Positions 24,480 to 32,467 of a DNA stretch of 64,000 nucleotides are shown here, piece by piece. Origin of the DNA: JBGSUZ01 sp964404895 (GTDB lineage Bacteria > Bacillota > Clostridia > Peptostreptococcales > Acidaminobacteraceae); contig CAYOLV010000002.1 in NCBI GenBank assembly GCA_964404895.1, forward strand, positions 434,001-498,000, in the 5' to 3' direction. How positions within the stretch are numbered: position 1 is the stretch's first letter; each line of letters begins with the position of its first letter. A program made the translations under genes and the position numbers. The notes under the pieces are model-generated. The model saw only the letters and a program-made list of their open reading frames with translations. It was not told where the DNA came from and made no database searches.

Positions 24480-26315
24480 TTACACCGTTTCCAAAATTGC
24501 CTTGAGGAAAATTTCTCCATAGGTCTCATATTTCTTCTCGCCCACGCCCTTAATTTCCAGCATATCTTCCTTATTTCTTGGCATGAGAGTTGCCATTTCA
24601 CTCAGAGATGCATTTGTGAATACAATATACGCAGGTACTCCTTTTTCGTCGGCAATTTTCTTTCTTAAAGCCGTCAACTGTTCATATAATTGCTTAGAAG
24701 TCTCAGAAGTAACTCCTGCTGGCATTTTTGACTTCTTTTTACTTCTTTCTTTCGAATCTTTCTTCATCGCAGATGAAGCCGTAATAATGTCTTGTTTCAA
24801 ATAAAATTGCTTCTCCCCTTTGAGGATTTGTTTAGAGGCCGCAGTCAGCTCTAAAATAGGGTATGTCCCACCTTTTACGTCTAAATAGCCTTGTGCAATC
24901 ATGTGCATGATAATCTCTTTAATCAAGCCCTCAGACTGGTCTGTCATTATCCCGTAAGTGGACTGATTGTCTAGCCCCCACTCTGTTATCTTTTTATCTT
25001 TAGAGCCTCTCAACACCTTAATAATTGTCCCAGAACCATATCTTTGGTTGGTTCGGTAAATACAGGACATAATTTTTTGAGCTTCAATACTCATATCTAC
25101 AAATTCGGATTCATTGGTGCAATTGCCACATTTTCCACAGTTGAGCTGTTCAGTTTTTTCTCCAAAATAAGTTAATATTTCTTCTCTGAGACACCCATTG
25201 GTATGACAATAGTTGACTAAGGTCTGCAAGTTCTCATGCATGAGCAAATCCCGTTCACCGCTGTTCATTCCCCCGTTTGCCTCAATCATCATTTTTTGTT
25301 TGACGATGTCTGCTGGAGAATAGAGTATAATGCACTCACTGTCTTCCCCGTCACGCCCTGCTCTTCCCGCTTCCTGGTAATAAGCTTCCATATTTTTAGG
25401 CAAATTATAATGGATGACAAAGCGTACATCGGGTTTATCAATGCCCATGCCAAAAGCGTTGGTCGCCACAATTATTTTGGTTTTGTCAAACATGAAGGCT
25501 TCCTGTACGTCTTTTCGAGCTTCAGGGCTAAACCCTGCATGATAAGCCCCAACCGAATAGCCCCGCTTTTTCAACTCATTAGACAGACTCTCTACGCTTT
25601 TTCTGGTCGAACAAAAGATAATGCCTGAGGCGTCTTCTGGCTGATTTTCCAAGTAGTTCAAAACAAATTTAGACTTATTTTGAGGTTTTGCTACTTGGTA
25701 ATAAAGATTCGGTCTGTCAAAGCCCGTGGTCACTTCATATGGGGACTTTAATTTGAGGAGTTCTCGAATCTCGTCTCTGACAAAAATGGTTGCTGTGGCT
25801 GTAAACGCTGCTACACAAGGGCGTTTTGGCAACTTTTCTATAAATTTAGGAATTTCTTTGTAGCTAGGTCTAAAATCGTGTCCCCACTGACTGATACAAT
25901 GGGCTTCATCTACAGCTACCATAGTGACTTCAAGTTTGCTTACCAAAGACAGAAAATCCCAAGCGCCCAGTCGTTCTGGCGCTACATAGCATAGTTTATA
26001 GTGACCATTTAAAAGCCCCTCTGTTCGGGCTGCCATTTCTTTGGCAGAAATAGAACTGTTAATAAACGTGGAAGGGATATCATTTTCCGTCAACCCGTCC
26101 ACTTGGTCTTTCATTAGAGAAATTAACGGGGAAATAACCAGTGTAACACCACTGCCAAGGAGTGCAGGCAATTGGTAACATAGGGACTTTCCGCCCCCAG
26201 TAGGCATGATTCCAAGGACATCTCTGCCCTTTAAAATTTGATCAATCAACATTTCCTGACCTGTTCTAAAGGTGGAAAATCCAAAATATTTTTTGAGTGC
26301 TTCGTATTTATCCAA
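24480..26315 (-). CDS. recQ: ATP-dependent DNA helicase RecQ
   Basis: RecQ unwinds DNA 3'-5' in recombination and fork repair. The 611-residue protein has the motif 0 FRTGQEMLI, Walker A TGGGKS (39-44), DEAH box VAVDEAHCISQWGHDFR, helicase C motifs (VATNAFGMGIDKPDVRFVIH; YYQEAGRAGRDG), the zinc-binding cysteines of the RQC region (CLREEIL, CGKCGNC), a winged helix (RYGSGTIIKVLRG) and a C-terminal HRDC domain (EQLTALRKKIADEKGVPAYI). All domains are present and apparently intact. TTG start at 26315 after AAAGGG. It lies downstream of the methyltransferase gene but is separated from it by two terminators. Confidence 0.95.
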   Translation of the reverse strand: MDKYEALKKYFGFSTFRTGQEMLIDQILKGRDVLGIMPTGGGKSLCYQLPALLGSGVTLVISPLISLMKDQVDGLTENDIPSTFINSSISAKEMAARTEGLLNGHYKLCYVAPERLGAWDFLSLVSKLEVTMVAVDEAHCISQWGHDFRPSYKEIPKFIEKLPKRPCVAAFTATATIFVRDEIRELLKLKSPYEVTTGFDRPNLYYQVAKPQNKSKFVLNYLENQPEDASGIIFCSTRKSVESLSNELKKRGYSVGAYHAGFSPEARKDVQEAFMFDKTKIIVATNAFGMGIDKPDVRFVIHYNLPKNMEAYYQEAGRAGRDGEDSECIILYSPADIVKQKMMIEANGGMNSGERDLLMHENLQTLVNYCHTNGCLREEILTYFGEKTEQLNCGKCGNCTNESEFVDMSIEAQKIMSCIYRTNQRYGSGTIIKVLRGSKDKKITEWGLDNQSTYGIMTDQSEGLIKEIIMHMIAQGYLDVKGGTYPILELTAASKQILKGEKQFYLKQDIITASSAMKKDSKERSKKKSKMPAGVTSETSKQLYEQLTALRKKIADEKGVPAYIVFTNASLSEMATLMPRNKEDMLEIKGVGEKKYETYGEIFLKAILETV

Positions 26316-26422
26316 AAGGTGTCCCTTTCTTTCTATATATTCAGTGTCAAGTAGATTGAAATAAATTTGACTTGTCTTCTCTAGTATTTTACACGAACTT
26401 GAGCTATTTCGCTTCGCTTTTC

Positions 26423-26462
26423 AAAAAAAAAGAAGCTCAGGGCATCGAACCCTGAGCTTCTT
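26423..26462 (-). terminator. Second terminator between methyltransferase and recQ genes
   Basis: AGAAGCTCAGGG (26431-26442) and CCCTGAGCTTCTT (26450-26462) form a strong stem; on the minus strand a long T-run follows (complement of 26423-26430). It directly abuts repeat copy 2. Confidence 0.8.
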
Positions 26463-26488
26463 CCCAGATTTGCTTCGCAAATGGGGTA
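26461..26488 (-). repeat. Terminator-associated palindromic repeat, copy 2
   Basis: On the minus strand TACCCC-ATTTGCGAAGCAAAT-CTGGGAA; ATTTGC/GCAAAT is perfect and CCC/GGG closes the outer stem. It sits between two terminator hairpins. See copies at 9811 and 44900. Confidence 0.65.
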
Positions 26489-26518
26489 AAAAAGCGCTAA
26501 GATTTTACTCTTAGCGCT
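26487..26518 (-). terminator. Terminator of the methyltransferase gene
   Basis: AGCGCTAAG (26493-26501) pairs with CTTAGCGCT (26510-26518); a T-run follows on the minus strand (complement of 26487-26492). Confidence 0.85.
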
Positions 26519-26539
26519 CTGTAGCTTCTTCTCATTGCA

Positions 26540-27298
26540 TTATTTTTTAACAGCCACCATCAAATAACGGTGCTCTTGACTTTCAACATAACCTTTCTCT
26601 AAAACCCTTTCATGACAACGGTACAACTCGTCTAAGCACTTATCAACAGAGAAGTTTGGGAACTCCCACTCGATGATTTTTGCAAAGTAAACCAGTGCGC
26701 CCACGTCTGAGAACCTTAGGAAAGGGAAATACTCCGCCGTTTCAATTAAATCAAAACCAGCTTCTTTCGCTTTTCTCACTTCATTCTCATAGTCATTAGT
26801 ACCAGAGGGTAAACGCTCCGGGTCTCCAAGAAGCTGCTTTGAAAAAGCGTAGTTGTTTAAAGGCCCTACTTGTTGGGTGATGAATATGCCGCCCTTTTTT
26901 AAAATACGGTGCACTTCAGAAATGTCAAAGGCTTCATGTCGATTGATGATGATATCAAACTGCTCCTCTTCAAACTTCAAAAGGTGGTCGTCTTCTACAA
27001 ACTTTACTTGAATACCTAGAGGACCTAATTTCTCCACGCACAATTCATAATTCGGCGGGTATGCCTCAGTGACAGCCGTTTGAGCGTGTGGGTGACCCAG
27101 CGTCAACAAGAACTCACCGCCCCCAGTGCCCATGTCTAACAATTTGTGTTCTGGCTTTAGATACTTTAAAACCAATTCTTTATAATGCCATGGTAATTCT
27201 TCTTCCTCAGATCTTGAGTGGACAGAGGAAAAATCCCAACCTGAAAATGTTCTCTTTTCTTCACTTACCCAAAATGCTTTTAACACTTCTGATTTCAT
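26540..27298 (-). CDS. Class I SAM-dependent methyltransferase
   Basis: 252 residues, ATG at 27298 after GAAGGAG. The AdoMet-binding motif I is LLDMGTGGGEF (about 53-63); the post-motif acid is within AVTEAYPPNYELC, motif III-like FDIIINRHEAFDISEVHRIL and LKKGGIFITQQVGPLNNY follow. The pattern is that of UbiE/rRNA-type small-molecule or RNA methyltransferases, but nothing in the sequence shows the substrate. It may be related to RlmA-like enzymes, though the N-terminal zinc cysteines of RlmA are absent. Monocistronic, with its own terminator; the region upstream holds unexplained palindromes. Confidence 0.8.
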   Translation of the reverse strand: MKSEVLKAFWVSEEKRTFSGWDFSSVHSRSEEEELPWHYKELVLKYLKPEHKLLDMGTGGGEFLLTLGHPHAQTAVTEAYPPNYELCVEKLGPLGIQVKFVEDDHLLKFEEEQFDIIINRHEAFDISEVHRILKKGGIFITQQVGPLNNYAFSKQLLGDPERLPSGTNDYENEVRKAKEAGFDLIETAEYFPFLRFSDVGALVYFAKIIEWEFPNFSVDKCLDELYRCHERVLEKGYVESQEHRYLMVAVKK

Positions 27299-27354
27299 AT
27301 TATTTGTCTCCTTCTCAATAGGTAGTTTTAGTATGAGCTAAAAGTTTATTGAAA

Positions 27355-27460
27355 AGCAGTACAGTTAATCAGGAAGTTTAACTCCCCGTCTGATCACATC
27401 ACAGTATAGCTCGGTACAATCTGTCATCAGATTATATTAACTGCACCGAGCGGTTACCTC
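27355..27460. other. Dense inverted repeats of unknown function upstream of the methyltransferase and MFS genes
   Basis: Within about 100 bases: CAGTTAAT (near 27362) with ATTAACTG (near 27437), CTCGGT with ACCGAG flanking AATCTG-tcat-CAGATT, and GTCTGAT with ATCAGAT. These arms compete with each other, so the segment could adopt alternative folds. A further ATATGAA/TTCATAT dyad follows near 27470-27490. It contains no ORF and no recognised riboswitch core. It may be a leader of the minus-strand methyltransferase gene, an operator region, or an independent RNA. Confidence 0.45.
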
Positions 27461-27598
27461 GTTGAATACACATATGAACTCCATTCATATCAATAATTTT
27501 TTATGCAGTTCAATCATAGCACAGCACAAATATGAATACCACTATTATTTGTAAATAATTCCATAAATAATTTTGTATGCAACCCATTCTCCATTTGC

Positions 27599-27604
27599 TA
27601 TAAT
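27599..27604 (+). promoter_or_regulatory. -10 element of the MFS transporter leader
   Basis: TATAAT at 27599-27604; no good -35 at 17 bp (TTGTAT lies at about 20 bp). It would give a leader of about 140 nt before the MFS start codon. Confidence 0.5.
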
Positions 27605-27634
27605 AAAATTATTATATACTACGGGAGCATTATT

Positions 27635-27706
27635 ATGAATCAGCCAATTTGATTTCTCAAATATCATTTTAAGCCTTTGGACGACTTAACCAAACAAGGG
27701 CTTTTT
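27635..27706 (+). promoter_or_regulatory. Leader with a 5-codon reading frame and attenuator-like hairpin
   Basis: A mini-ORF, ATG AAT CAG CCA ATT TGA (27635-27652, MNQPI), has a GGGAG site 7-8 nt upstream. It is followed by AAGCC-TTTGG (27671-27680) pairing with CCAAA..GGGCTT (27690-27702) and a T-rich tail (CTTTTTGTTG). The order promoter, tiny ORF, terminator hairpin, transporter is that of ribosome-mediated attenuation of antibiotic-resistance genes. Confidence 0.5.
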
Positions 27707-27748
27707 GTTGTGCATACAATTCCAACGACATGATAGGAGAGACTTCAA

Positions 27749-28933
27749 ATGAAATCACGTAAAAATATACTGCTCATGCTGGCGATTGTCTTCTTGCAAG
27801 GGTTTGTTTTCTATGGCCCTATTTCAACCCTTTATAGAGAGAGCCGCGGCATCAGCCTTTATGAAATTTTCTTAATCGAGTCCATTTCTTGGATTCTCAT
27901 GCTGCTCTTAGAAGTCCCTTGGGGACATTTTTCAGACCGCTTCGGTTATAAAAAAACCTTAGTTGTCGTCAACGGGGTCTTTTTTGCTTCAAAAATAATC
28001 TTTTTTGCTGCAGACTCCTTCAACGGCTTTCTACTCGAACGGATTATGCTTTCTGTGGTCTTTGCTGGGTTTTCAGGCTGCGACGCCGCTCTGCTTCACG
28101 CCTCTGCAGGAGAAGATAAAATCGACAAAGTTTTTGGTCAATACAGTGCCTCTGGTACGGCAGGCTTTTTACTGGCTTCTGTCCTTTCCAGTTTTATGAT
28201 CGCATCACCACTTGACAGCGCCAGTATTGACCGTACTGGTTTTTATACCATATTCCCATACGCCCTAGCCTTTGTCCTCTCTTGGTTCTTAAAAGAAATG
28301 CCCAAAGAGGAAAATGTGATGCGTCCTAAACTGAGAAACAGCATTCAAAAAGCTTTCCGACTGCCTTCCATTTTAGGGTTAGTCATTGCCGTTACTCTGG
28401 CAAGAGAAATTTTCCAGTCGGTTACGGTGTTCCTCAATCAAGCCCAGTACTTAAAAAGTGGTATCGATGTCCGATGGTTTGGCATGCTCCTTGTATTGAT
28501 GCAAGGGGGAAAACTATTAGCCGCCCGTTCCCATATCATTAGTGAAAAGTTTGGCGGGAAGCGTTCGATCAGTTCAATTTTGACCCTCATTACACTGAGC
28601 TGTGTTCTTTTATACTTTACCCATTCCCCTTGGCTCAGCGTTCTCGGTGTCTTTGCCATCTCAGTGAGTATGGCAGTGTTGGAACCCCTTGCTATGTCCA
28701 TGGAGAACAAAGCGCTGGACAATATTGACCGCGCAACGGTGCTTTCTGTCTATGCCATGATTGGCGAAATATTTGCCGCTGGGATTAACCCGTTAATTGG
28801 TAAGGCCGCTAATGTCTCCCTCCAAGTGGCCCTTCTCTTTTGCGTAGGGCTTGGGGTTTTAGCAATGATTATCTTTAGAGTCAGTTCTTTCTCTAAAGAT
28901 CCTAACAGAAAAGCAACTCAGACGCTTCTATAA
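27749..28933 (+). CDS. MFS transporter
   Basis: A 394-residue major facilitator with about twelve TM helices. The loop 2-3 signature is visible as EVPWGHFSDRFGYKKTLV (about 60-77), typical of MFS proteins (G-x-x-x-D-R-x-G-x-K/R). ATG at 27749 follows AGGAGAG. No sequence feature fixes the substrate; the attenuator-like leader suggests a drug or ribosome-targeting compound. The next gene is separated by a terminator, so this is a single-gene unit. Confidence 0.85.
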   Translation: MKSRKNILLMLAIVFLQGFVFYGPISTLYRESRGISLYEIFLIESISWILMLLLEVPWGHFSDRFGYKKTLVVVNGVFFASKIIFFAADSFNGFLLERIMLSVVFAGFSGCDAALLHASAGEDKIDKVFGQYSASGTAGFLLASVLSSFMIASPLDSASIDRTGFYTIFPYALAFVLSWFLKEMPKEENVMRPKLRNSIQKAFRLPSILGLVIAVTLAREIFQSVTVFLNQAQYLKSGIDVRWFGMLLVLMQGGKLLAARSHIISEKFGGKRSISSILTLITLSCVLLYFTHSPWLSVLGVFAISVSMAVLEPLAMSMENKALDNIDRATVLSVYAMIGEIFAAGINPLIGKAANVSLQVALLFCVGLGVLAMIIFRVSSFSKDPNRKATQTLL

Positions 28934-28967
28934 AATTAATATTTATAATTCAACAGTTTCAAAAACA

Positions 28968-29018
28968 TAAAAGCATCCAGACCTATTGCTCTTCAGCGAT
29001 ATGTCTGGATGTTTTTTT
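28968..29018 (+). terminator. Terminator of the MFS transporter gene
   Basis: GCATCCAGAC (28973-28982) pairs with GTCTGGATGT (29003-29012), with a small inner TAT/ATA stem; a run of T follows. Confidence 0.85.
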
Positions 29019-29035
29019 ATTTGTAATGTTATGTA

Positions 29036-29082
29036 TTGACAATTCCATTTTATGGCGATACAATTCAACTGTATTAATACAG
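29036..29082 (+). promoter_or_regulatory. Promoter and GntR-type operator of the ytr-like operon
   Basis: TTGACA (29036-29041), 17 bp, TACAAT (29059-29064): a near-consensus promoter. The perfect palindrome CTGTATTAATACAG (29069-29082) covers the transcription start, and a second TACAGT half-site lies at 29087-29092. Position and symmetry suit autorepression by the GntR protein encoded 27 bp downstream. Confidence 0.75.
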
Positions 29083-29109
29083 ATAGTACAGTTTTAAAAG
29101 GAGGTCCTT

Positions 29110-29490
29110 ATGTTTGATCTCGACCTTAAAAGTCGTTTACCGATTTACGAACAATTGATGGAAAAATTAAAGCAATTAATTGTATCCGATTTATTGAAGC
29201 CCCATGAGCAGCTACCTTCAGTCAGACAACTGGCAAGTCAGCTGACCATCAACCCCAATACCATTCAAAAAGCATACAGAGAATTGGAACAGCTAGGCTA
29301 CATCTATTCTCTCCCCGGCAAAGGCAGCTTTGTTTCCCCAGCGGGCGACCTTGGCAATACCCTTCGACTTTCAGCCGTAAAAGTTCAAATTGAAGCCTTG
29401 CTTTCTGAAGCGATCTATTTAGGCATGAAAAAAGAAGACTTGATGCAGTGGCTTGCTTCTGCCTATGACATTAAAAAAGGAGGTCAATAA
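29110..29490 (+). CDS. GntR-family repressor, YtrA subfamily
   Basis: 126 residues, ATG at 29110 after AGGAGG. The N-terminal winged helix is typical of GntR (LPIYEQLMEKLKQLIVSDLL, LPSVRQLASQLTINPNTIQK, AYRELEQLGYIYSLPGKGSF; residues about 10-75). The short helical C-terminus (about 85-126) marks the YtrA subfamily, which usually controls a downstream ABC transporter and responds to cell-wall antibiotics. The gene's own promoter is overlapped by a CTGTATTAATACAG palindrome. The next gene (ATPase) starts 2 bp after its stop, so they are co-transcribed. Confidence 0.92.
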   Translation: MFDLDLKSRLPIYEQLMEKLKQLIVSDLLKPHEQLPSVRQLASQLTINPNTIQKAYRELEQLGYIYSLPGKGSFVSPAGDLGNTLRLSAVKVQIEALLSEAIYLGMKKEDLMQWLASAYDIKKGGQ

Positions 29491-29491
29491 T

Positions 29492-30388
29492 ATGCTTCGT
29501 ATGGATTCGGTTATTAAAAAATACGGCAAGAAAAAAGCTTTGAATCAGGTCACTTTTTCAGTTGAGAAAGGTTCTATTCACGGTTTGGTAGGGAAAAATG
29601 GTGCAGGGAAAACCACCTTGCTTAAAACAATTATAGGCCTCTACCAAATAACTGAAGGTTCCATTCACTGGGACGATCAGCCAATTTACGAAAATATCTC
29701 TAGTAAAAATAAACTCTATTTTATGCCTGACTATTCAGAGTGGGATTATTCAGAAACCCTTTATGATTTGTCAAAGTTACATCAAAGTTTATACCCCAAC
29801 TGGTCTGAGGATCGTTATCAAAAACTGGTGAAAGCTTTCCAACTAAACGAACGCACTTCTATTAAAAGGAATTCTAAGGGTGAGCAAAGTCTCATGGCAT
29901 TCTGTTTGGCACTCTCTTCCATGCCAGAACTCTTAATTCTCGACGAACCCTTTGATGGTTTAGATGCAGTTATTCGCCATCAAATTAAAAACCTGATTAT
30001 TCAAGATGTAGCCGAGCGACAACTCAGCGTCTTAGTCTCCTCCCACAATCTTAGGGAACTCGACGATCTCTGCGATTGTATTACTTTGATTCACGATGGA
30101 CGCATCAAAATAAGTGGCGAATTAGACCATCTGAAAGCCCAAATTTATAAGGTGCAAATTGCTTTTAACGGTGTTGTACCCGATTTTAAACCGACTCTAG
30201 ATATTCTCTATCAAGAACAAAGAGGTAATTTTTCTACACTGGTGGTTCGAGGAGATAAAAACCGCTTATCGGATGAATTAAACTGGTTCAACCCATCCTT
30301 ATTGGAAATATTGCCATTGAGTTTGGAAGAACTATTTGTATACGAAATGGAGGGGCTTAATTATGAACGCAAAAATATCATCCTCTAA
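29492..30388 (+). CDS. ABC transporter ATP-binding protein (YtrB-like)
   Basis: 298 residues from ATG 29492 (GGAGG 8 nt upstream; longer frames lack it). Walker A GKNGAGKTT, Q-loop region YFMPDYSEWDYSETL, Walker B LLILDEPFDGLD, and His-loop SSHNLRELD. The signature motif is degenerate: NSKGEQSLMAF in place of LSGGQ, a trait of the YtrB-type ATPases. The last 80 residues form an accessory domain. Stop overlaps the start of the permease gene by 26 bp. Works with the permease below under the GntR repressor. Confidence 0.88.
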   Translation: MLRMDSVIKKYGKKKALNQVTFSVEKGSIHGLVGKNGAGKTTLLKTIIGLYQITEGSIHWDDQPIYENISSKNKLYFMPDYSEWDYSETLYDLSKLHQSLYPNWSEDRYQKLVKAFQLNERTSIKRNSKGEQSLMAFCLALSSMPELLILDEPFDGLDAVIRHQIKNLIIQDVAERQLSVLVSSHNLRELDDLCDCITLIHDGRIKISGELDHLKAQIYKVQIAFNGVVPDFKPTLDILYQEQRGNFSTLVVRGDKNRLSDELNWFNPSLLEILPLSLEELFVYEMEGLNYERKNIIL

Positions 30389-32384
30389 ACAAAATTTTTT
30401 CTGGAAAAATTGCCATCGCTTAAAGTGGTTGACCCTGCTCCAGTGTGGAATTTTATTAATGACTTACCCACTGAATTTATTATTTTCAAGAAACGCCCCC
30501 ACTAAGGTCATCATTCAAAATGGACAAGAAATGATTGCCCTTCCGTTTCTGACCGCAAATACTTTTATTGTGCTGATTTTTCCAGTGCTGGTAGGTCTAT
30601 TGTCCTTCAGATATCTGCAAAGTACTGGCGCATCAGTCAGCACACACAGCATGCCAGTGACACGAAAGAAACTGATGACAGCACATTTCACCTCTGGTTT
30701 AAGCATGTTGTTTATACCTTACTTTGTTACAGGCTTCGCCTTAGTTCTTGTGAGTTTTTTAGTCCCTGCAGGAACGCTTCCTCTTAGAGTCATAGGGATT
30801 TGGTGGGGAAGTTCCCTTTTCTTTAGCGCTATTTTTTATGCAGGTACGGTTTTCTCGGGTATGATTATTGGAAATAGTATTTTACAAGGCATCTTTGTCT
30901 ATATTTTATTTTTACTGCCCGAGGGTCTGGACACTTTGATTAATTATCATTTAAATGTGTTTTTAAAAGGATTTACAGGTGGTACAACTTCGCTTTGGAC
31001 TCTCATTTCTCCTATGACAACATTTATAAACGCTTCAAGACGACTTTCTTTTGCAGGTGTTCCACTCACTTATTGGGTGATTTATAGTTTATTATTTGTG
31101 GGATTTACTGGGCTTTCCTATTGGCTTTACCAACGCAGACAACTAGAAAATGTGGGGCAAACGGTTCAGTTCCCCACTCTTATTCCTTTCCTAAAAGGCC
31201 TTGGAATTTTCTGCGGTATTCTTGCTGTAGGGGCCATTACCAAAGAACTCACCTCACAGAACAGCTTGATTTTCATTGGCTTCCTAATTGGTGCAGTCAT
31301 AAGCTACATTGTTTTTGAAATGCTGATTCAAAGAAATGTGCGCTGTCAACTATCGATCCAGTATTTAGGGCTGACTATTGTTTTGTTTGCTATTGTCTTT
31401 TCCCTATTCGCCTTTGATGTATTTTCTTATGGCAGCAAGAAAATTGAAATGTCCGAAATTCAGTCTGTAGATTTTGGTATGTCAGATTACAAGTCATATA
31501 TGTGGCCTTCAAGTCAGTGGATTTCAGATCCCGAAGCCATTGCCGTCATTAATCAACTTTACGAGAAGAGTGTGGACAGCGTCTCTCCACTCTTCTGGCT
31601 AGAGAAAAACATTTCTGAAAAGCCCATACTTACCTTCGGTTTCCAGAACAAAAATGGAAAATGGTTTTCAAGACAATTCTCGCTAGATGCAAAGCTTATT
31701 CAGGCAGAGTTAGATCAACTCTACAACTCTCCTGCTTATTTAGAGCATGAAATGCCTTATTTGAGCATTGAGGCAATAGACATTGAAAGCCTACGGGTAA
31801 ATACTGCTGTAGGTGATAAAACAATCTCAGACCCGCTCTTAATACAGCCTCTATATGAAGCATTAAAAAGAGATATATATGAACACCCTGAAACTGCATT
31901 AAACGACAATGCTAAACCTCTCACAACAATATACATTACAGTTCCTGTGTCAGCTAAGTCTTATTCACACTTTGAGCAATACAGCGTTACGTCTAACGAA
32001 CGTACCCAACTGGGTATATATGTGCTTCAAAACTATGAGCATACAATCAGTTTTATTCAGAAATATGAAGCATTTGCTTCCCTGCTTCTAAGTTCTGATC
32101 AGATCAGCAAAATACTGATTAAGCCACTTACCTCTGATTCTGATAGTGTGAATCCCAGCTATAGCCTCCTGCACAGTTACGGTGATTTTGACGAAAAGGA
32201 TTCACACGTGACCGTCATCAGCGAACCAAAAGAAATTGATCAGATATTGAAAGCCCCACTTTATATGAACGCTGAAAAACACGAAGATTATCGCATTCGA
32301 TATTTCTTAAAGTCTGAAAACCTTGAAGCTTTAGACGGCTTCTTGTATTTAGAAAGCGTACCCCCACAATTCCTTTCAAAATAA
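30363..32384 (+). CDS. ABC permease with large C-terminal extracytoplasmic domain (DUF6449-like)
   Basis: 673 residues from ATG 30363 (GGAGGGG 7 nt upstream). The N-terminal 360 residues carry about eight TM helices of the ABC-2/YtrC-D type (LTLLQCGILLMTYPLNLLF; TFIVLIFPVLVGLLSF; LFAIVFSLFAFDVF). From about 375 to the end lies a hydrophilic domain with mixed alpha/beta character, placed outside the cell by topology. The subunit is thus a permease fused with a possible sensing or binding domain. With the GntR and ATPase it forms a three-gene unit, likely for export of, or defence against, envelope-active compounds. Confidence 0.8.
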   Translation: MNAKISSSKQNFFWKNCHRLKWLTLLQCGILLMTYPLNLLFSRNAPTKVIIQNGQEMIALPFLTANTFIVLIFPVLVGLLSFRYLQSTGASVSTHSMPVTRKKLMTAHFTSGLSMLFIPYFVTGFALVLVSFLVPAGTLPLRVIGIWWGSSLFFSAIFYAGTVFSGMIIGNSILQGIFVYILFLLPEGLDTLINYHLNVFLKGFTGGTTSLWTLISPMTTFINASRRLSFAGVPLTYWVIYSLLFVGFTGLSYWLYQRRQLENVGQTVQFPTLIPFLKGLGIFCGILAVGAITKELTSQNSLIFIGFLIGAVISYIVFEMLIQRNVRCQLSIQYLGLTIVLFAIVFSLFAFDVFSYGSKKIEMSEIQSVDFGMSDYKSYMWPSSQWISDPEAIAVINQLYEKSVDSVSPLFWLEKNISEKPILTFGFQNKNGKWFSRQFSLDAKLIQAELDQLYNSPAYLEHEMPYLSIEAIDIESLRVNTAVGDKTISDPLLIQPLYEALKRDIYEHPETALNDNAKPLTTIYITVPVSAKSYSHFEQYSVTSNERTQLGIYVLQNYEHTISFIQKYEAFASLLLSSDQISKILIKPLTSDSDSVNPSYSLLHSYGDFDEKDSHVTVISEPKEIDQILKAPLYMNAEKHEDYRIRYFLKSENLEALDGFLYLESVPPQFLSK

Positions 32385-32411
32385 ACCTTTCAAAACAAAT
32401 GATTAACCAAC

Positions 32412-32467
32412 CAAAAAGAACTTCCCCTACTGGATCATTCGTCCAAGTAAGAGAAGTTCTTTTTTTT
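32412..32467. terminator. Bidirectional terminator between the ABC permease and DUF2785 genes
   Basis: AAAGAACTTC (32414-32424) and GAAGTTCTTT (32452-32461), with inner TAC/GTA and TGGA/TCCA pairs, flanked by A- and T-runs. Confidence 0.8.

Noticed and set aside
24480..26315. A DUF-like ORF opposite recQ on the plus strand (for example 25236-25628)
   Set aside because: It overlaps an intact RecQ reading frame, has no ribosome binding site and no family resemblance; it is an antisense shadow.
26540..27500. T-box or SAM riboswitch in front of the methyltransferase gene
   Set aside because: No AGGGTGGnACCGCG T-box core and no SAM-riboswitch kink-turn motif could be found in the palindromic region.
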